Counted from the first letter of the stretch, positions 41,420-53,364 are shown. The stretch: 64,000 nucleotides of DNA from Actinoplanes octamycinicus (GCF_014205225.1 NZ_JACHNB010000001.1:1860001-1924000); one strand, 5' to 3'. The notes: generated by a model not told the origin, from the letters alone. A program made the numbers and translations.

Positions 41420-41425
41420 TATACT
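41420..41425 (+). promoter_or_regulatory. -10 element of a probable leaderless transcript
   Basis: TATACT at 41420-41425 ends seven bases before the ATG at 41433 of the regulator gene, placing the transcription start at or next to the A of the ATG. There is no Shine-Dalgarno. The -35 is weak. Confidence 0.55.
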
Positions 41426-41432
41426 CCCCAAC

Positions 41433-41939
41433 ATGCCTTTGGGGGATGCCTCGCTGCGCGCACTGGCCCACCCGGTCCGGTTGCGGATCATGTCGCTGCT
41501 CACCGGCGCCGAGCTGACCGCCGCCGACATCGCCCGGGAGCTCGGCATCACCCACGCCAACGCCAGCTACCACCTGCGCAACCTGCTCGCCGGCGGCCTG
41601 ATCGTGACGGCCGGCGAGCAGAAGATCCGCGGGGGCCTGGCCAAGCGGTACCGCTACGACGTGTCCCGGCGGTTCACCCCGGAGCAGGCCGGGCTCTTCT
41701 ATCCGGCGGCGGCCGACGAGCTGACCCGGCGGGCCCGGGCGCGCCGGCCCGAGGGCCTCGGCGTGCTGGGTGACGCCGAGGTCTGGGTCGACCCCGAGGT
41801 CTGGCGGGACGTGCACGACCGGATCAGCGCCGCACTGCACGACCTGCATGCCGCGGCCCGGCCGGCGGGCACCGCCGGGACGATCCGGACCAGCACCACG
41901 GTGGCGCTCTTCGAGATGGACCCGGACGGGCGGCGGTGA
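41433..41939 (+). CDS. ArsR-like winged-helix regulator
   Basis: 168 aa from ATG 41433; the longer frame to 41382 would include the promoter. Seen: LRALAHPVRLRIMSLLTGAELTAADIARELGITHANASYHLRNLLAGGLIVTAGE, a helix-turn-helix of the ArsR/HTH_20 type, then a wing with RGGLAKRYRYD. The C-terminal 80 residues are helical and contain no cysteine pair, so it senses something other than metal. Its stop overlaps the start of the MFS gene (GTGA). It probably controls that transporter and perhaps the divergent SCP2-like gene. Confidence 0.88.
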   Translation: MPLGDASLRALAHPVRLRIMSLLTGAELTAADIARELGITHANASYHLRNLLAGGLIVTAGEQKIRGGLAKRYRYDVSRRFTPEQAGLFYPAAADELTRRARARRPEGLGVLGDAEVWVDPEVWRDVHDRISAALHDLHAAARPAGTAGTIRTSTTVALFEMDPDGRR

Positions 41940-43186
41940 GGGTCCCGGCGCCGCTGCGCCGCCCGGCGTTCCGGCTGCTCCTGGCCGGTCGTGCGGCGGA
42001 CGCCTTCGGCAACGCGTTCGCCACCTTCGCGCTGACCTTCGCGGTTCTCGACCTGACCGGCCGGACCGGCGACGCCGGGCTGGTGGTCGGCGTGCGCACC
42101 CTGCTCAACGTGGTGTTCCTGCTCTTCGGTGGCGTCCTCGCCGACCGGTTGCCGAAAAATCTGCTGATGGTCGGCGCCAACCTGGTCGCCGCGCTCACCC
42201 AGGGCACCGTCGCCACCCTGGTGCTGACCGGCTCGGCGACCGTCCCGCTGCTGGTCGCGCTCGCCGCGGTGAACGGCTCGGTGGCCGCGGTGGCCATGCC
42301 GGCGAGCGCGTCGCTGCTGCCCCGGACCGTCGCGGAGGACGAGCGGCAGCAGGCCAACGCGCTGAACCGGCTGTCGCTGAGCACCGCGATGATCATCGGC
42401 GCTCCGCTGGGCGGCGTGCTGGTCGCGGTGGTCGGCCCGGGCTGGGCGATCGCCGCCGACGGCGGCACGTTCCTGGTCTCCGCATGCTGCTTCGCCCTGA
42501 TCCGGCTGCCGGCCGCGGCCGCCGAGCGGCCGCCGGCCAAGCCGGGCGTGCTGCACGAGCTTCGCACCGGCTGGACCGAGTTCCGCTCGCACACCTGGCT
42601 CTGGGTGGTGGTGGCCGGCGCCTGCGTGATGAACATGGCCTGGTCCGGCGCCACCCACATCCTCGGTCCCGCGGTCGCCGCCGAGACCATCGGCCGGCCG
42701 GCCTGGGGCGTGGTGCTGGCCGTGCAGACCGCCGGGATGATCGCCGGGAGCCTGCTCGCGATGCGCTTGCGGCTGCGGCGCTTCCTCCGGTACGGCGTGA
42801 TCGCGCTCACCGCGATGGCCGGGCCGCTGATCGTGCTCGGCCTCGACCCGCACCTCGTGCCGCTGGCCGGGGCGGCCTTCCTGGCCGGCGTCGCGCTGGA
42901 GATCTTCAGCGTCGGCTGGGAGACCACGATGCAGGAGCACATCCCGGCCGACCGGCTGGCCCGGGTCTACTCCTACGACATGGTCGGGTCGTTCCTGGCC
43001 GTGCCGGTCGGCGAGATCGCGATCGGCCCGCTCGCCGACCGGTTCGGCCCGCAGCCGACCCTGCTCGGCGCGGCCGCGGTGCTGCTGCTCGCCGTGGTCG
43101 GGATGGTGAGCAGCTCAGACGTCCGCAACCGGCGTCACCGGCTGCCGGGGGCGGCACCCGGGCACATGGAAGAATCAGTGTCGTGA
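41936..43186 (+). CDS. MFS transporter, probable drug/metabolite exporter
   Basis: 416 aa, GTG overlapping the regulator stop. Twelve membrane helices; FRLLLAGRAADAFGNAFATFALTFAVLDLTG at the N-terminus and the cytoplasmic loop LADRLPKNLLM match the MFS_3/enterobactin-exporter-like (EntS) group. Paired with a winged-helix repressor, as many drug exporters are. Its stop overlaps the purB start (GTGA), so purB is translationally coupled to a transporter, an odd arrangement. Substrate unknown. Confidence 0.88.
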   Translation: MRVPAPLRRPAFRLLLAGRAADAFGNAFATFALTFAVLDLTGRTGDAGLVVGVRTLLNVVFLLFGGVLADRLPKNLLMVGANLVAALTQGTVATLVLTGSATVPLLVALAAVNGSVAAVAMPASASLLPRTVAEDERQQANALNRLSLSTAMIIGAPLGGVLVAVVGPGWAIAADGGTFLVSACCFALIRLPAAAAERPPAKPGVLHELRTGWTEFRSHTWLWVVVAGACVMNMAWSGATHILGPAVAAETIGRPAWGVVLAVQTAGMIAGSLLAMRLRLRRFLRYGVIALTAMAGPLIVLGLDPHLVPLAGAAFLAGVALEIFSVGWETTMQEHIPADRLARVYSYDMVGSFLAVPVGEIAIGPLADRFGPQPTLLGAAAVLLLAVVGMVSSSDVRNRRHRLPGAAPGHMEESVS

Positions 43187-44604
43187 CCATCCCGAACGTG
43201 CTTGCCAGCCGCTACGCCTCCGCCGACCTCGTCACGCTCTGGTCCCCGGAGGAGAAGATCCGGATGGAGCGCCGGCTCTGGCTGGCCGTCCTGAAGGCCC
43301 AGCGTGATCTGGGCGTCGCGGTGCCCGAGGGCGCCGTCGAGGCCTACGAGTCCGTCCTCGACCAGGTCGACCTCGCGTCCATCGCGGCCCGCGAGCGGGT
43401 CACCCGGCACGACGTCAAGGCGCGCATCGAGGAGTTCTCCGAGCTGGCCGGCTTCGAGCAGATCCACAAGGGAATGACCTCCCGCGACCTCACCGAGAAC
43501 GTGGAGCAGCTGCAGATCCGGGCGTCGCTGGAGCTGATCCGGGACCGGGTGGTGGCCGCGCTGGCCCGGCTCGCCGCGCTCGCCGTCGAGCACTCCGACC
43601 TGGTGTTGACCGGGCGCTCACACAACGTGGCGGCGCAGGCGACCACGCTGGGCAAGCGGTTCGCGTCGGCGACCGAGGAGCTGCTGATCGCGTACGAGCG
43701 GCTGGAGGACCTGCTCGGGCGGTACCCGTTGCGGGGCATCAAGGGCCCGGTCGGCACCGCGGCCGACCAGCTCGACCTGCTGGACGGCTCCGCTGCCGCG
43801 CTGGAGCAGCTCGAGGCCAAGGTGGCCGAGCACCTGGGCTTCTCCCGGGTGCTGAGCAGCGTCGGCCAGGTCTACCCGCGCTCGCTCGACTTCGACGTGG
43901 TGTCCGCGCTGGCCCAGATCGTCGCCGGCCCGTCCTCCCTGGCCACCACGATCCGCCTGATGGTCGGCCAGGAGCTGGTCACCGAGGGCTTCAAGCCGGG
44001 CCAGGTGGGCTCGTCGGCGATGCCGCACAAGATGAACACCCGCTCGTCGGAGCGGGTCAACGGCCTCGCCGTGATCGTCCGGGGTTACCTGTCGATGGTC
44101 GGCGAGCTGGCCGGCGACCAGTGGAACGAGGGCGACGTGTCCTGCTCGGTGGTGCGCCGGGTGGCCCTGCCGGACGCGTTTTTCGCCACCGACGGGCTGT
44201 TCCAGACCTTCCTCACCGTGCTCGACGAGTTCGGGGCCTATCCCGCGGTGATCGCCCGCGAGCTGGACCGGTTCCTGCCGTTCCTGGCCACCACCAAGAT
44301 CCTGGTGGCCGCGGTGCGCAAGGGCGTCGGCCGCGAGGTCGCCCACGAGGTGATCAAGGAGCACGCGGTCGCCGTGGCGCTGGCCATGCGGGAGAAGGGC
44401 GTGGCGGTCAACGACCTGTTCGACCGGCTCGCCGAGGACGGGCGGCTGCAGCTGACCCGCGCGGAGATCGACACGCTGGTCGCGGACCGGGCCGCTTTCG
44501 TGGGCGCGGCGCCGGCCCAGGTGCGTGCGGTCGCCGACCGGGTCGCCGCGATCGTCGACCGCCACCCGTCGGCCGCCGGCTACACCCCCGCGCCCATCCT
44601 TTGA
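43183..44604 (+). CDS. purB: adenylosuccinate lyase
   Basis: Cleaves SAICAR to AICAR and adenylosuccinate to AMP, both releasing fumarate. 473 aa from GTG 43183. Fumarase/aspartase superfamily signature GSSAMPHKMN around residues 285-294, TGRSHNVAAQATTLGKR, HKGMTSRDLTENVEQ and LDFDVVSALAQI. The C-terminus is intact. It belongs to the purine locus but is transcribed as part of, or right after, the regulator-MFS unit. purC, often nearby, is absent from the window. Confidence 0.96.
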   Translation: MTIPNVLASRYASADLVTLWSPEEKIRMERRLWLAVLKAQRDLGVAVPEGAVEAYESVLDQVDLASIAARERVTRHDVKARIEEFSELAGFEQIHKGMTSRDLTENVEQLQIRASLELIRDRVVAALARLAALAVEHSDLVLTGRSHNVAAQATTLGKRFASATEELLIAYERLEDLLGRYPLRGIKGPVGTAADQLDLLDGSAAALEQLEAKVAEHLGFSRVLSSVGQVYPRSLDFDVVSALAQIVAGPSSLATTIRLMVGQELVTEGFKPGQVGSSAMPHKMNTRSSERVNGLAVIVRGYLSMVGELAGDQWNEGDVSCSVVRRVALPDAFFATDGLFQTFLTVLDEFGAYPAVIARELDRFLPFLATTKILVAAVRKGVGREVAHEVIKEHAVAVALAMREKGVAVNDLFDRLAEDGRLQLTRAEIDTLVADRAAFVGAAPAQVRAVADRVAAIVDRHPSAAGYTPAPIL

Positions 44605-44666
44605 ACTGGTGGAACAGTTGACCAGGTAGGCTCCTTCGTGCTTACACCTATCAGTCAGGAGTGCCC

Positions 44667-44918
44667 GTGGCTCGCGTCGTGGTCGACGTCATGCTCAAGC
44701 CGGAGATCCTGGATCCGCAGGGTCAGGCGGTGGCCAATGCCCTGCCCCGGCTCGGCGTCACCGATGTCTCCTCTGTCCGCATCGGCCGTCGGATCGAGAT
44801 CGAATTCGATGGCGAACCCGACCTGGATCGGGCTCGCGAGATCGCCGACAAGCTGCTCGCCAACCCGGTGATCGAGGACTACCAGGTCCGGGTTGAGGCT
44901 GCGGCGGAGGTCGCCTGA
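44667..44918 (+). CDS. purS: FGAM synthase small subunit PurS
   Basis: 83-aa subunit that bridges PurQ and PurL in the three-protein FGAM synthase. Product begins [20 protein letters not shown] and contains [16 protein letters not shown] 44667 is preferred over GTG 44661 because the AGGAG ribosome-binding site covers 44657-44661. Two bases before purQ. Confidence 0.95.
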   Translation: MARVVVDVMLKPEILDPQGQAVANALPRLGVTDVSSVRIGRRIEIEFDGEPDLDRAREIADKLLANPVIEDYQVRVEAAAEVA

Positions 44919-44920
44919 CC

Positions 44921-45621
44921 ATGCGGATCGGTGTGGTCACCTTCCCCGGATCACTGGACGACGGGGACGCCGCCCGCGCCGCCCGGATCGCCGGCGCCGA
45001 GGCCGTCCGCCTCTGGCACGGAGACCCGGATCTGCACGGCGTGGACGCTGTCGTGCTGCCCGGCGGCTTCTCGTATGGCGACTATCTGCGCTGCGGCGCC
45101 ATCGCACGATTCGCTCCGGTGATGGAGACGATCGTCGACGCGGCCCGCGGCGGCCTGCCGGTTCTCGGCATCTGCAACGGTTTCCAGGTCCTCTGCGAGG
45201 CGCACCTGCTGCCCGGCGCGCTGACCCGGAACCAGCACCTGCACTTCCGTAACCGGGACCAGTGGCTCAAGGTCGAGTCGACGAACACCGCCTGGACCAA
45301 CGGTTTCACCCCGGGCCAGGAGATCCTCATCCCGGTGAAGAACGGCGAGGGCTGCTTCGTCGCCGATCCGGCCACGCTGGACCGGCTCGAGGGCGAGGGC
45401 CGGGTGATCGCCCGGTACATCAACGGCAACCCGAACGGCTCGCAGCGCGACATCGCCGGGATCACCAACGAGGCCGGCAACGTCGTCGGCATCATGCCGC
45501 ACCCGGAACACGCCGTGGAGGCGCTGACCGGCCCGTCGCTCGACGGCCTCGGCTTCTTCACCTCCGTCCTGCGGGCCCTGGCGGGGGCGTCGGCGGGCGG
45601 CTCGCAAGCAGGGGGACAGCA

Positions 45622-45625
<4 letters not shown>
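44921..45625 (+). CDS. purQ: FGAM synthase glutaminase subunit PurQ
   Basis: Class I glutamine amidotransferase that supplies ammonia to PurL. 234 aa. Nucleophile in GICNGFQVL and catalytic His/Glu in MPHPEHAVE; also [17 protein letters not shown]. Follows purS by two bases; its stop overlaps the purL start (GTGA). Confidence 0.97.
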
Positions 45626-48030
<2,405 letters not shown>

Positions 48031-48046
48031 CCGGCGACGGAACGAC

Positions 48047-48076
48047 AAGGGCCCCGCGCGACGCGCGGGGCCCTTT
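48047..48076 (+). terminator. purSQL terminator
   Basis: Stem of 13 bp (AAGGGCCCCGCGC and complement), 3-base loop, followed by TTTGTTC; 17 bases after purL. Confidence 0.92.
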
Positions 48077-48094
48077 GTTCGCTGTTACCTCAGG

Positions 48095-49891
48095 TCACTC
48101 GTCCCAGTCGCGGTTGCCGCCGCGACGGTTCGGATCCTGACCGTACGTGCCGCCGCGCTGCTCGTAGCCGCCCTGGTTGCCGTAGCCGCCCTGGCCCTGC
48201 TGCGGCTGGGCCTGGCCGTAACCACCCTGGTCGTAGCCACCCTGGCCGCCGTAACCGGCCTGGTCGTAACCGCCGTGACCCTGGTCGTAGCCACCGTGGC
48301 CCTGGTCGTAGCCGCCCTGGTCGGCGTAGCCACCGTAGTTGGCGCCGCCGCCGCCGTAGGTGCCGCCGCCGCCCTGGTTGCCGTTGTCCCAGCCGGCCTG
48401 GTCGCCGTAGCCGGCGCCGTACCCGTCGTGCTGGTCGTAACCGCCGTTGTCCGGCTGGTAGAGGTTGGTGTGCTCGTCGTAGCGCTGCGCGGGCTGCTGC
48501 TGCTCCGGCTGGTACATGCTGGTGTGCTCGTCGTAGCGCTGCTGGCCGTTGTCGTAACCGCCGGCCTGCTGAGCGCCGTACTGCCCGCCGCCGTAGCCGC
48601 CGTCGGCGTAGCCACCCTGGTTGTCCCACTGGTCGCTGCCCACGCCGCCGCCGACGAAGCCGCCCTGCGGCGGGACCGGGGCGCCGTACGGGTCCGGGAA
48701 CTCGTCCTCGACCGGGGCGCGGTGGATCATCGTGGGCGCGTCGCTGAGACCCGCGGCGCCCATCCCGGCGCCGGCCACCATGGTGGCGTCGTTACGACCG
48801 GCGCCCACCGGGGCGGCCACCCGGGTGGCGTCCGCGCCGTACCGGCCGGGGCCGGCCGGGGTGCCGGTCGGGCCGCCGCCGAAGCCGGCGTCGCCGTCCG
48901 GGTCCTCGTTGTTCCGCGCGCTCTTGCGGCGCATCAGGACCAGCACCATCGCGCCGATGCCGGCGGCGACCAGCAGACCGCCGACCACCAGCAGCATCCA
49001 GGAGACGCCGCCCTCCTCGGAGGCTTTGGTGGTGTCGGCCGCCACGGTGTTCGCCGGGCCGGTGGTGGCGTCGCCGGTGGCCTCGTCGTCGGTGGCGTCG
49101 TCGGCCGGCGTCGCGCTGACCGAGGTGCTCGGTGAGGCGCTCGCCGAGGCGGACGCGCTGGCCACCGGCTTGAGGGTGACGGTCGCGGTGACGCTCTTGT
49201 TGGCCCGGCCGGTGACCGTGGTCTTGGCGCCCTTGTACCCCTCCAGCACCGCGCCCACCGTGATCGGGCCCGGCACGATCGGCTGCGCGTCCGACGAGCT
49301 GAAGGCGAACTGCCCGTCCCCGTCGGTGGTCGCCTGGTAGGTGTGGTTCTGGCTGTCGGTCATCGCGACGGTGGCGCCGGCCAGCCGGGTGCCGTCCGTG
49401 GCGCGCACCTTGCCGGAGACCTGGCGGACCGCCTGCGGCGCCTCCGGCCCCTTGACCGTGATCTCCACCGACCGGGAGGTGGGCGGGGAGCCGGGGGCGG
49501 TCGCGGTCACCTGGAAGGTGACCGTCTGGTTCTGGCCCTGGCCCACCTGCGGCAGCACGATCTGCGCGGTGTGCGACTTCGTCTCGCCGGGCTTCAGCGG
49601 GTCGGTCGTGCTCCCGCAGCCGTTGCACCCGCTGCCGCCGGACTGGCTCGTGACCACGAGAACATCGGTGTTGCCCTGGCCCTCGCCGCTGCCGCCGCCG
49701 TTCGAGTCCCCGGGGTTACCAACCGTGTATTCCACGGTTACAGTAGCTCCGGAGTCACCGCTCAACGACCCTGGCAGGTCCACGGTGGGTGAGGCAGCCA
49801 ATGCGGCTGTCTGCACGCCGGCCACCAGGCCGGCGACCAGCGCCAGGAACGCACCGGCCTGAACTGCCCGGCCTCGTAGGTGCGTTGTCAC
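48095..49891 (-). CDS. exported, membrane-anchored repeat protein with a Tyr/Gly/Gln-rich tail
   Basis: 598 aa from GTG 49891 (AAGGCGG eight bases upstream). Residues 1-32 are a signal peptide (AGAFLALVAGLVAGVQTAALAAS). About 35-165 form an Ig-like adhesion or CARDB-type beta domain with CNGC. About 170-240 is a carboxypeptidase-regulatory-like fold (VRATDGTRLAGATVAMTDSQ). Then a Ser/Ala/Thr linker, one helix at about 300-322 (WMLLVVGGLLVAAGIGAMVLVLM) and RRKSAR. The last 270 residues are cytoplasmic and low complexity: ADATRVAAP, NDATMVAGAG and APTMIHRAP motifs, two RYDEHTxxYQP repeats, then GGYDQG repeats. Confidence 0.8.
   Translation of the reverse strand: MTTHLRGRAVQAGAFLALVAGLVAGVQTAALAASPTVDLPGSLSGDSGATVTVEYTVGNPGDSNGGGSGEGQGNTDVLVVTSQSGGSGCNGCGSTTDPLKPGETKSHTAQIVLPQVGQGQNQTVTFQVTATAPGSPPTSRSVEITVKGPEAPQAVRQVSGKVRATDGTRLAGATVAMTDSQNHTYQATTDGDGQFAFSSSDAQPIVPGPITVGAVLEGYKGAKTTVTGRANKSVTATVTLKPVASASASASASPSTSVSATPADDATDDEATGDATTGPANTVAADTTKASEEGGVSWMLLVVGGLLVAAGIGAMVLVLMRRKSARNNEDPDGDAGFGGGPTGTPAGPGRYGADATRVAAPVGAGRNDATMVAGAGMGAAGLSDAPTMIHRAPVEDEFPDPYGAPVPPQGGFVGGGVGSDQWDNQGGYADGGYGGGQYGAQQAGGYDNGQQRYDEHTSMYQPEQQQPAQRYDEHTNLYQPDNGGYDQHDGYGAGYGDQAGWDNGNQGGGGTYGGGGANYGGYADQGGYDQGHGGYDQGHGGYDQAGYGGQGGYDQGGYGQAQPQQGQGGYGNQGGYEQRGGTYGQDPNRRGGNRDWDE
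48110..48410 (-). repeat. coding repeat encoding GGYDQG-like units
   Basis: Imperfect repeats of GGCGGCTACGACCAGGGT type within the C-terminal tail. Two 24-bp units (GGYDQGHG) are nearly identical at about 48262-48312. Confidence 0.8.
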
Positions 49892-50044
49892 GTCCACCGC
49901 CTTCCGTGTCGCTCGGTCTCCGGCTTCCTGCCCGTCAGATCTCCCGCGACTCATACGCCGTCGGCAACTATGCCTTGTCACACGTCTTTTGCGCGACCCA
50001 GGGGAGTGTGCCGTTGTCGGTGAACCGCGTCGTATCGTCCCGAC

Positions 50045-50407
50045 ATGTCGCCTGCGCACAATAATTCCGAGTCGGTCTCCCTGGCGTTGGACGCGCTGGA
50101 CCGGGGTGCGGAACCTGACCGTCCGGTGCTGCGTGACGCGGTCCGGGCCCTGCTGACCGAGTTGTCCCGCCGCGCGCCTGGCCGTTCGGTGGAGGTACGT
50201 ATTCCGCCTTTCGGTGCGATTCAGTGCGTGCCCGGTCCGCGGCACACCCGCGGCACACCGCCCAATGTGGTGGAAACGGATCCGACGACCTGGCTGCTCG
50301 TGGCCACCGGCCGCCTGGACTGGGCGGAGGCTCTCCGCGACGGGCGGCTGCGGGCCAGCGGGATCCGCACCGATCTCACCGAGTACCTGCCGCTGACCCC
50401 GGAATGA
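50045..50407 (+). CDS. sterol carrier family protein (purF-associated)
   Basis: 120 aa from ATG 50045. Resembles the small actinobacterial sterol-carrier-like protein found beside purF: VRALLTELSRRAPGRSVEVRIPPFGAIQCVPGPRHTRGTPPNVVETDPTTWLLVATGRLDWAEALRDGRLRASGIRTDLTEYLPL. The Trp-rich central part fits a lipid-binding SCP2-type fold without the N-terminal lobe. It precedes purF by 121 bases. Role in purine synthesis not known. Named from memory of the family. Confidence 0.8.
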   Translation: MSPAHNNSESVSLALDALDRGAEPDRPVLRDAVRALLTELSRRAPGRSVEVRIPPFGAIQCVPGPRHTRGTPPNVVETDPTTWLLVATGRLDWAEALRDGRLRASGIRTDLTEYLPLTPE

Positions 50408-50528
50408 GCCCGGACCGGGCGGCTCTGGGCTCGCGTACACTGGGCGGTCGGAGCGAGCGGAGTTCGGGCAGACCAGCGGTGGTCACGCTTCGAGCAGTTC
50501 GTGCGAACCGACATGAGGGAGCGAGCAG

Positions 50529-52118
50529 GTGCCCCGAGGCGACGGCCGATTGACCGACGATCTCGACCCCCAGGAGCGCGGCCCCCAGGATGCCTGTGGC
50601 GTCTTCGGCGTCTGGGCCCCCGAGGAAGAGGTCGCCAAACTCACGTACTTCGGGCTTTACGCACTGCAGCACCGCGGTCAGGAGGCCGCCGGCATCGCGG
50701 TGAGTGACGGCTCCGGGGTCGTGGTCTACAAGGACGTCGGCCTCGTCTCCCAGGTCTTCGACGAGCCCACCCTGGCCAGCCTGCGCGGCCACCTCGCGAT
50801 CGGCCACGCGCGCTACTCCACCACCGGCGGGTCCAACTGGGAGAACGCCCAGCCCACCATCCGGGCCACCACGGCCGGCACCACGGTCGCGCTGGCCCAC
50901 AACGGCAACCTGGTGAACACCGCCGAGCTGGCCAAGGAGGTCGCCGACCGCGGCCTCGAGGTCGGCGACGCCACCTCGGACACCGCGCTGGTCACCACGC
51001 TGCTGGCCGGCCGCCCCGACCTCTCGGTCGAGGCCGCCGCGATGGAGGTGCTGCCCACCCTGCGCGGCGCGTTCAGCTTCGTCTTCATGGACGAGCACAC
51101 CCTCTATGCCGCGCGTGACCCGCAGGGCGTGCGCCCGCTGGTGCTCGGCCGGATGGAGCGCGGCTGGGTGGTCGCCAGCGAGACCGCCGCCCTGGACATC
51201 ACCGGCGCCAGCTTCGTCCGCGAGGTGGAGCCCGGCGAGATCATCGCGATCGACGAGCACGGCCTGCGCTCCTCGCGGTTCGCCGCCCCGGAGCCCAAGG
51301 GCTGCCTCTTCGAGTATGTGTACCTCGCCCGCCCGGACACCACGATCGCCGGCCGCAACATCTACGCCGCTCGCGTCGAGGTCGGCCGCAAGCTGGCCAA
51401 GGAGCACCCGGTCGAGGCCGACCTGGTGATCGGCGTCCCGGAGTCCGGCATCCCGGCCGCGATCGGGTACGCCGAGGCGTCCGGCATTCCGTACAGCGCC
51501 GGCTTCATGAAGAACGCGTATGTCGGCCGCACCTTCATCCAGCCCTCGCAGACCATCCGCCAGCTCGGCATCCGCCTGAAGCTGAACCCGCTGCGCGAGG
51601 TGGTCCGGGGCAAGCGGATCGTGGTGGTCGACGACTCGATCGTCCGGGGCAACACCCAGCGCGCCCAGATCCGGATGCTGCGCGAGGCCGGCGCCCTCGA
51701 GGTGCACGTGCGGATCTCTTCGCCGCCGGTGAAGTGGCCGTGTTTCTACGGCATCGACTTCGCCACCCGGGCCGAGCTGATCGCCAACGGCCTGGAGCTG
51801 GACGGCATCCGCCGCTCGATCGGCGCCGACAGCCTGGGTTACGTCTCGCTGGACAACCTGGTCCTGGCCACCGAGCAGCCGCGGACCAGGCTCTGCATGG
51901 CCTGCTTCGACGGGGAGTACCCGATCGAGCTGCCGGCCGCCGACCTGATCGGCAAGCACGTGCTGGAGGGTGTCGGCAAGCGGGCCGAGCAGGCGACCGA
52001 GGCTGCGGTCAACGAGCTCGAGACCGATTACGAGGCTCGCGAGCACGCCGACGACCACGCGGCACCGGCGCCGCTGGTGGCCAGTCCGGGCGGCGCTTCG
52101 GCGCTGCACCATCCGTGA
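50529..52118 (+). CDS. purF: amidophosphoribosyltransferase
   Basis: First committed step of purine synthesis: PRPP and glutamine to phosphoribosylamine. 529 aa from GTG 50529. A propeptide of 22 residues precedes the Cys nucleophile in DACGVFGVW. Glutaminase part: GLYALQHRGQEAAGIAV, GHARYSTTGGS. PRPP-binding VVVDDSIVRGNT in the C-terminal half. The iron-sulfur type is supported by the Cys residues in KGCLFEY, KWPCFYG and LCMACFDGEYP. Upstream of purM by 37 bases. Confidence 0.97.
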   Translation: MPRGDGRLTDDLDPQERGPQDACGVFGVWAPEEEVAKLTYFGLYALQHRGQEAAGIAVSDGSGVVVYKDVGLVSQVFDEPTLASLRGHLAIGHARYSTTGGSNWENAQPTIRATTAGTTVALAHNGNLVNTAELAKEVADRGLEVGDATSDTALVTTLLAGRPDLSVEAAAMEVLPTLRGAFSFVFMDEHTLYAARDPQGVRPLVLGRMERGWVVASETAALDITGASFVREVEPGEIIAIDEHGLRSSRFAAPEPKGCLFEYVYLARPDTTIAGRNIYAARVEVGRKLAKEHPVEADLVIGVPESGIPAAIGYAEASGIPYSAGFMKNAYVGRTFIQPSQTIRQLGIRLKLNPLREVVRGKRIVVVDDSIVRGNTQRAQIRMLREAGALEVHVRISSPPVKWPCFYGIDFATRAELIANGLELDGIRRSIGADSLGYVSLDNLVLATEQPRTRLCMACFDGEYPIELPAADLIGKHVLEGVGKRAEQATEAAVNELETDYEAREHADDHAAPAPLVASPGGASALHHP

Positions 52119-52155
52119 CTTTTCCGTTTTTCGCAGAACCGCTAAGGGGAGAACC

Positions 52156-53304
52156 GTGACGCACGTGTCCGAGCGCAGTGCCGGATCGAACGGCGCTGAG
52201 GGCGGCGACCGACAGCCGTGGACGGCGGGCGCCGGCCGCGGGCCGCGCAAGCGCTCCGCGACGTACGCGGCGGCGGGTGTCTCGATCGACGCCGGCGACC
52301 GGGCCGTCGAGCTGCTCAAGTCCAAGGTCAAGAAGACCACCCGTCCCGAGGTGATGGGTGACCTGGGCGGCTTCTCCGGCCTGTTCCGGCTGAACACCGC
52401 GAAGTACAAGAGCCCGATCCTGGCCTCGTCCACCGACGGTGTCGGCACCAAGCTGGTGATCGCCCAGCAGCTCGACATCCACGACACGATCGGCATCGAC
52501 CTGGTCGCCATGGTCGTCGACGACCTGGTGGCCTGCGGCGCCGAGCCGCTGTTCCTGCTGGACTACATCGCTTGCGGCGAGGTGGTGCCGGACAAGATCG
52601 CTGAGATCGGCGCGGGCATCGCCGACGGCTGCCGGTACGCCGGTTGTGCCCTGCTCGGCGGCGAGACCGCCGAGCACCCGGGCGTGCTGCGCCCGGACGA
52701 GTACGACGTCTCCGCCACCGGCGTCGGCGTGGTCGAGGAGAGCGAGATCCTCGGCAAGGAGCGGGTCGAGGTGGGCGACGCGGTGATCGCGATGCGCTCG
52801 TCCGGCCTGCACTCGAACGGCTACTCGCTGGTCCGCCACGTGCTGCTGGGCGCCGGCCGGATGCGCCTGGACACCGTGGTCGACGACTTCGGCACCTCGC
52901 GCACCCTGGGGGAGGAGCTGCTCACCCCCACCAAGATCTACGCCAAGGACTGCCTGGGCCTGATCGAGGAGACCGACATCCGGGCGTTCTCGCACGTCAC
53001 CGGCGGCGGCATCCCGGGCAACCTGGTCCGGATCCTGCCCGAGCACGTGGACGCCGTGGTGGACCGGTCCACCTGGCGCCCGCAGCCGATCTTCGACCTG
53101 ATCCAGGCCAAGGGCCGGATCGAGGACTCGGAGATGGAGGCCACCTTCAACATGGGCGTCGGCATGTTCGCGATCGTCTCGTCCGACGACGCCGACCGCG
53201 CGATGGCCTACCTGGCCGGCCGTGGTGTCGAGGCCTGGCAGGTCGGCGAGGTGCTGGAGGGCACCGGCCAGGTGCAGATGATGGGCTCCTACACCCGGGG
53301 CTGA
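52156..53304 (+). CDS. purM: AIR synthetase (phosphoribosylformylglycinamidine cyclo-ligase)
   Basis: Closes FGAM to AIR with ATP. 382 aa from GTG 52156 (AAGGGGA upstream). A variable, charged N-terminus of about 35 residues, then SATYAAAGVSIDAGDRAVEL, LASSTDGVGTKLVIA, IDLVAMVVDDLVACGAEPLFLLDYIACG, GCALLGGETAEHPGV and HVTGGGIPGNLVRI. Probably one operon with purF. Followed by a long inverted repeat and then the RiPP genes. Confidence 0.97.
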   Translation: MTHVSERSAGSNGAEGGDRQPWTAGAGRGPRKRSATYAAAGVSIDAGDRAVELLKSKVKKTTRPEVMGDLGGFSGLFRLNTAKYKSPILASSTDGVGTKLVIAQQLDIHDTIGIDLVAMVVDDLVACGAEPLFLLDYIACGEVVPDKIAEIGAGIADGCRYAGCALLGGETAEHPGVLRPDEYDVSATGVGVVEESEILGKERVEVGDAVIAMRSSGLHSNGYSLVRHVLLGAGRMRLDTVVDDFGTSRTLGEELLTPTKIYAKDCLGLIEETDIRAFSHVTGGGIPGNLVRILPEHVDAVVDRSTWRPQPIFDLIQAKGRIEDSEMEATFNMGVGMFAIVSSDDADRAMAYLAGRGVEAWQVGEVLEGTGQVQMMGSYTRG

Positions 53305-53364
53305 CAGTGAGTAACGGTGGCCGCTCATACGTGAGTCTGGTTCGCCATAGGTCCAGCGTGAAAT

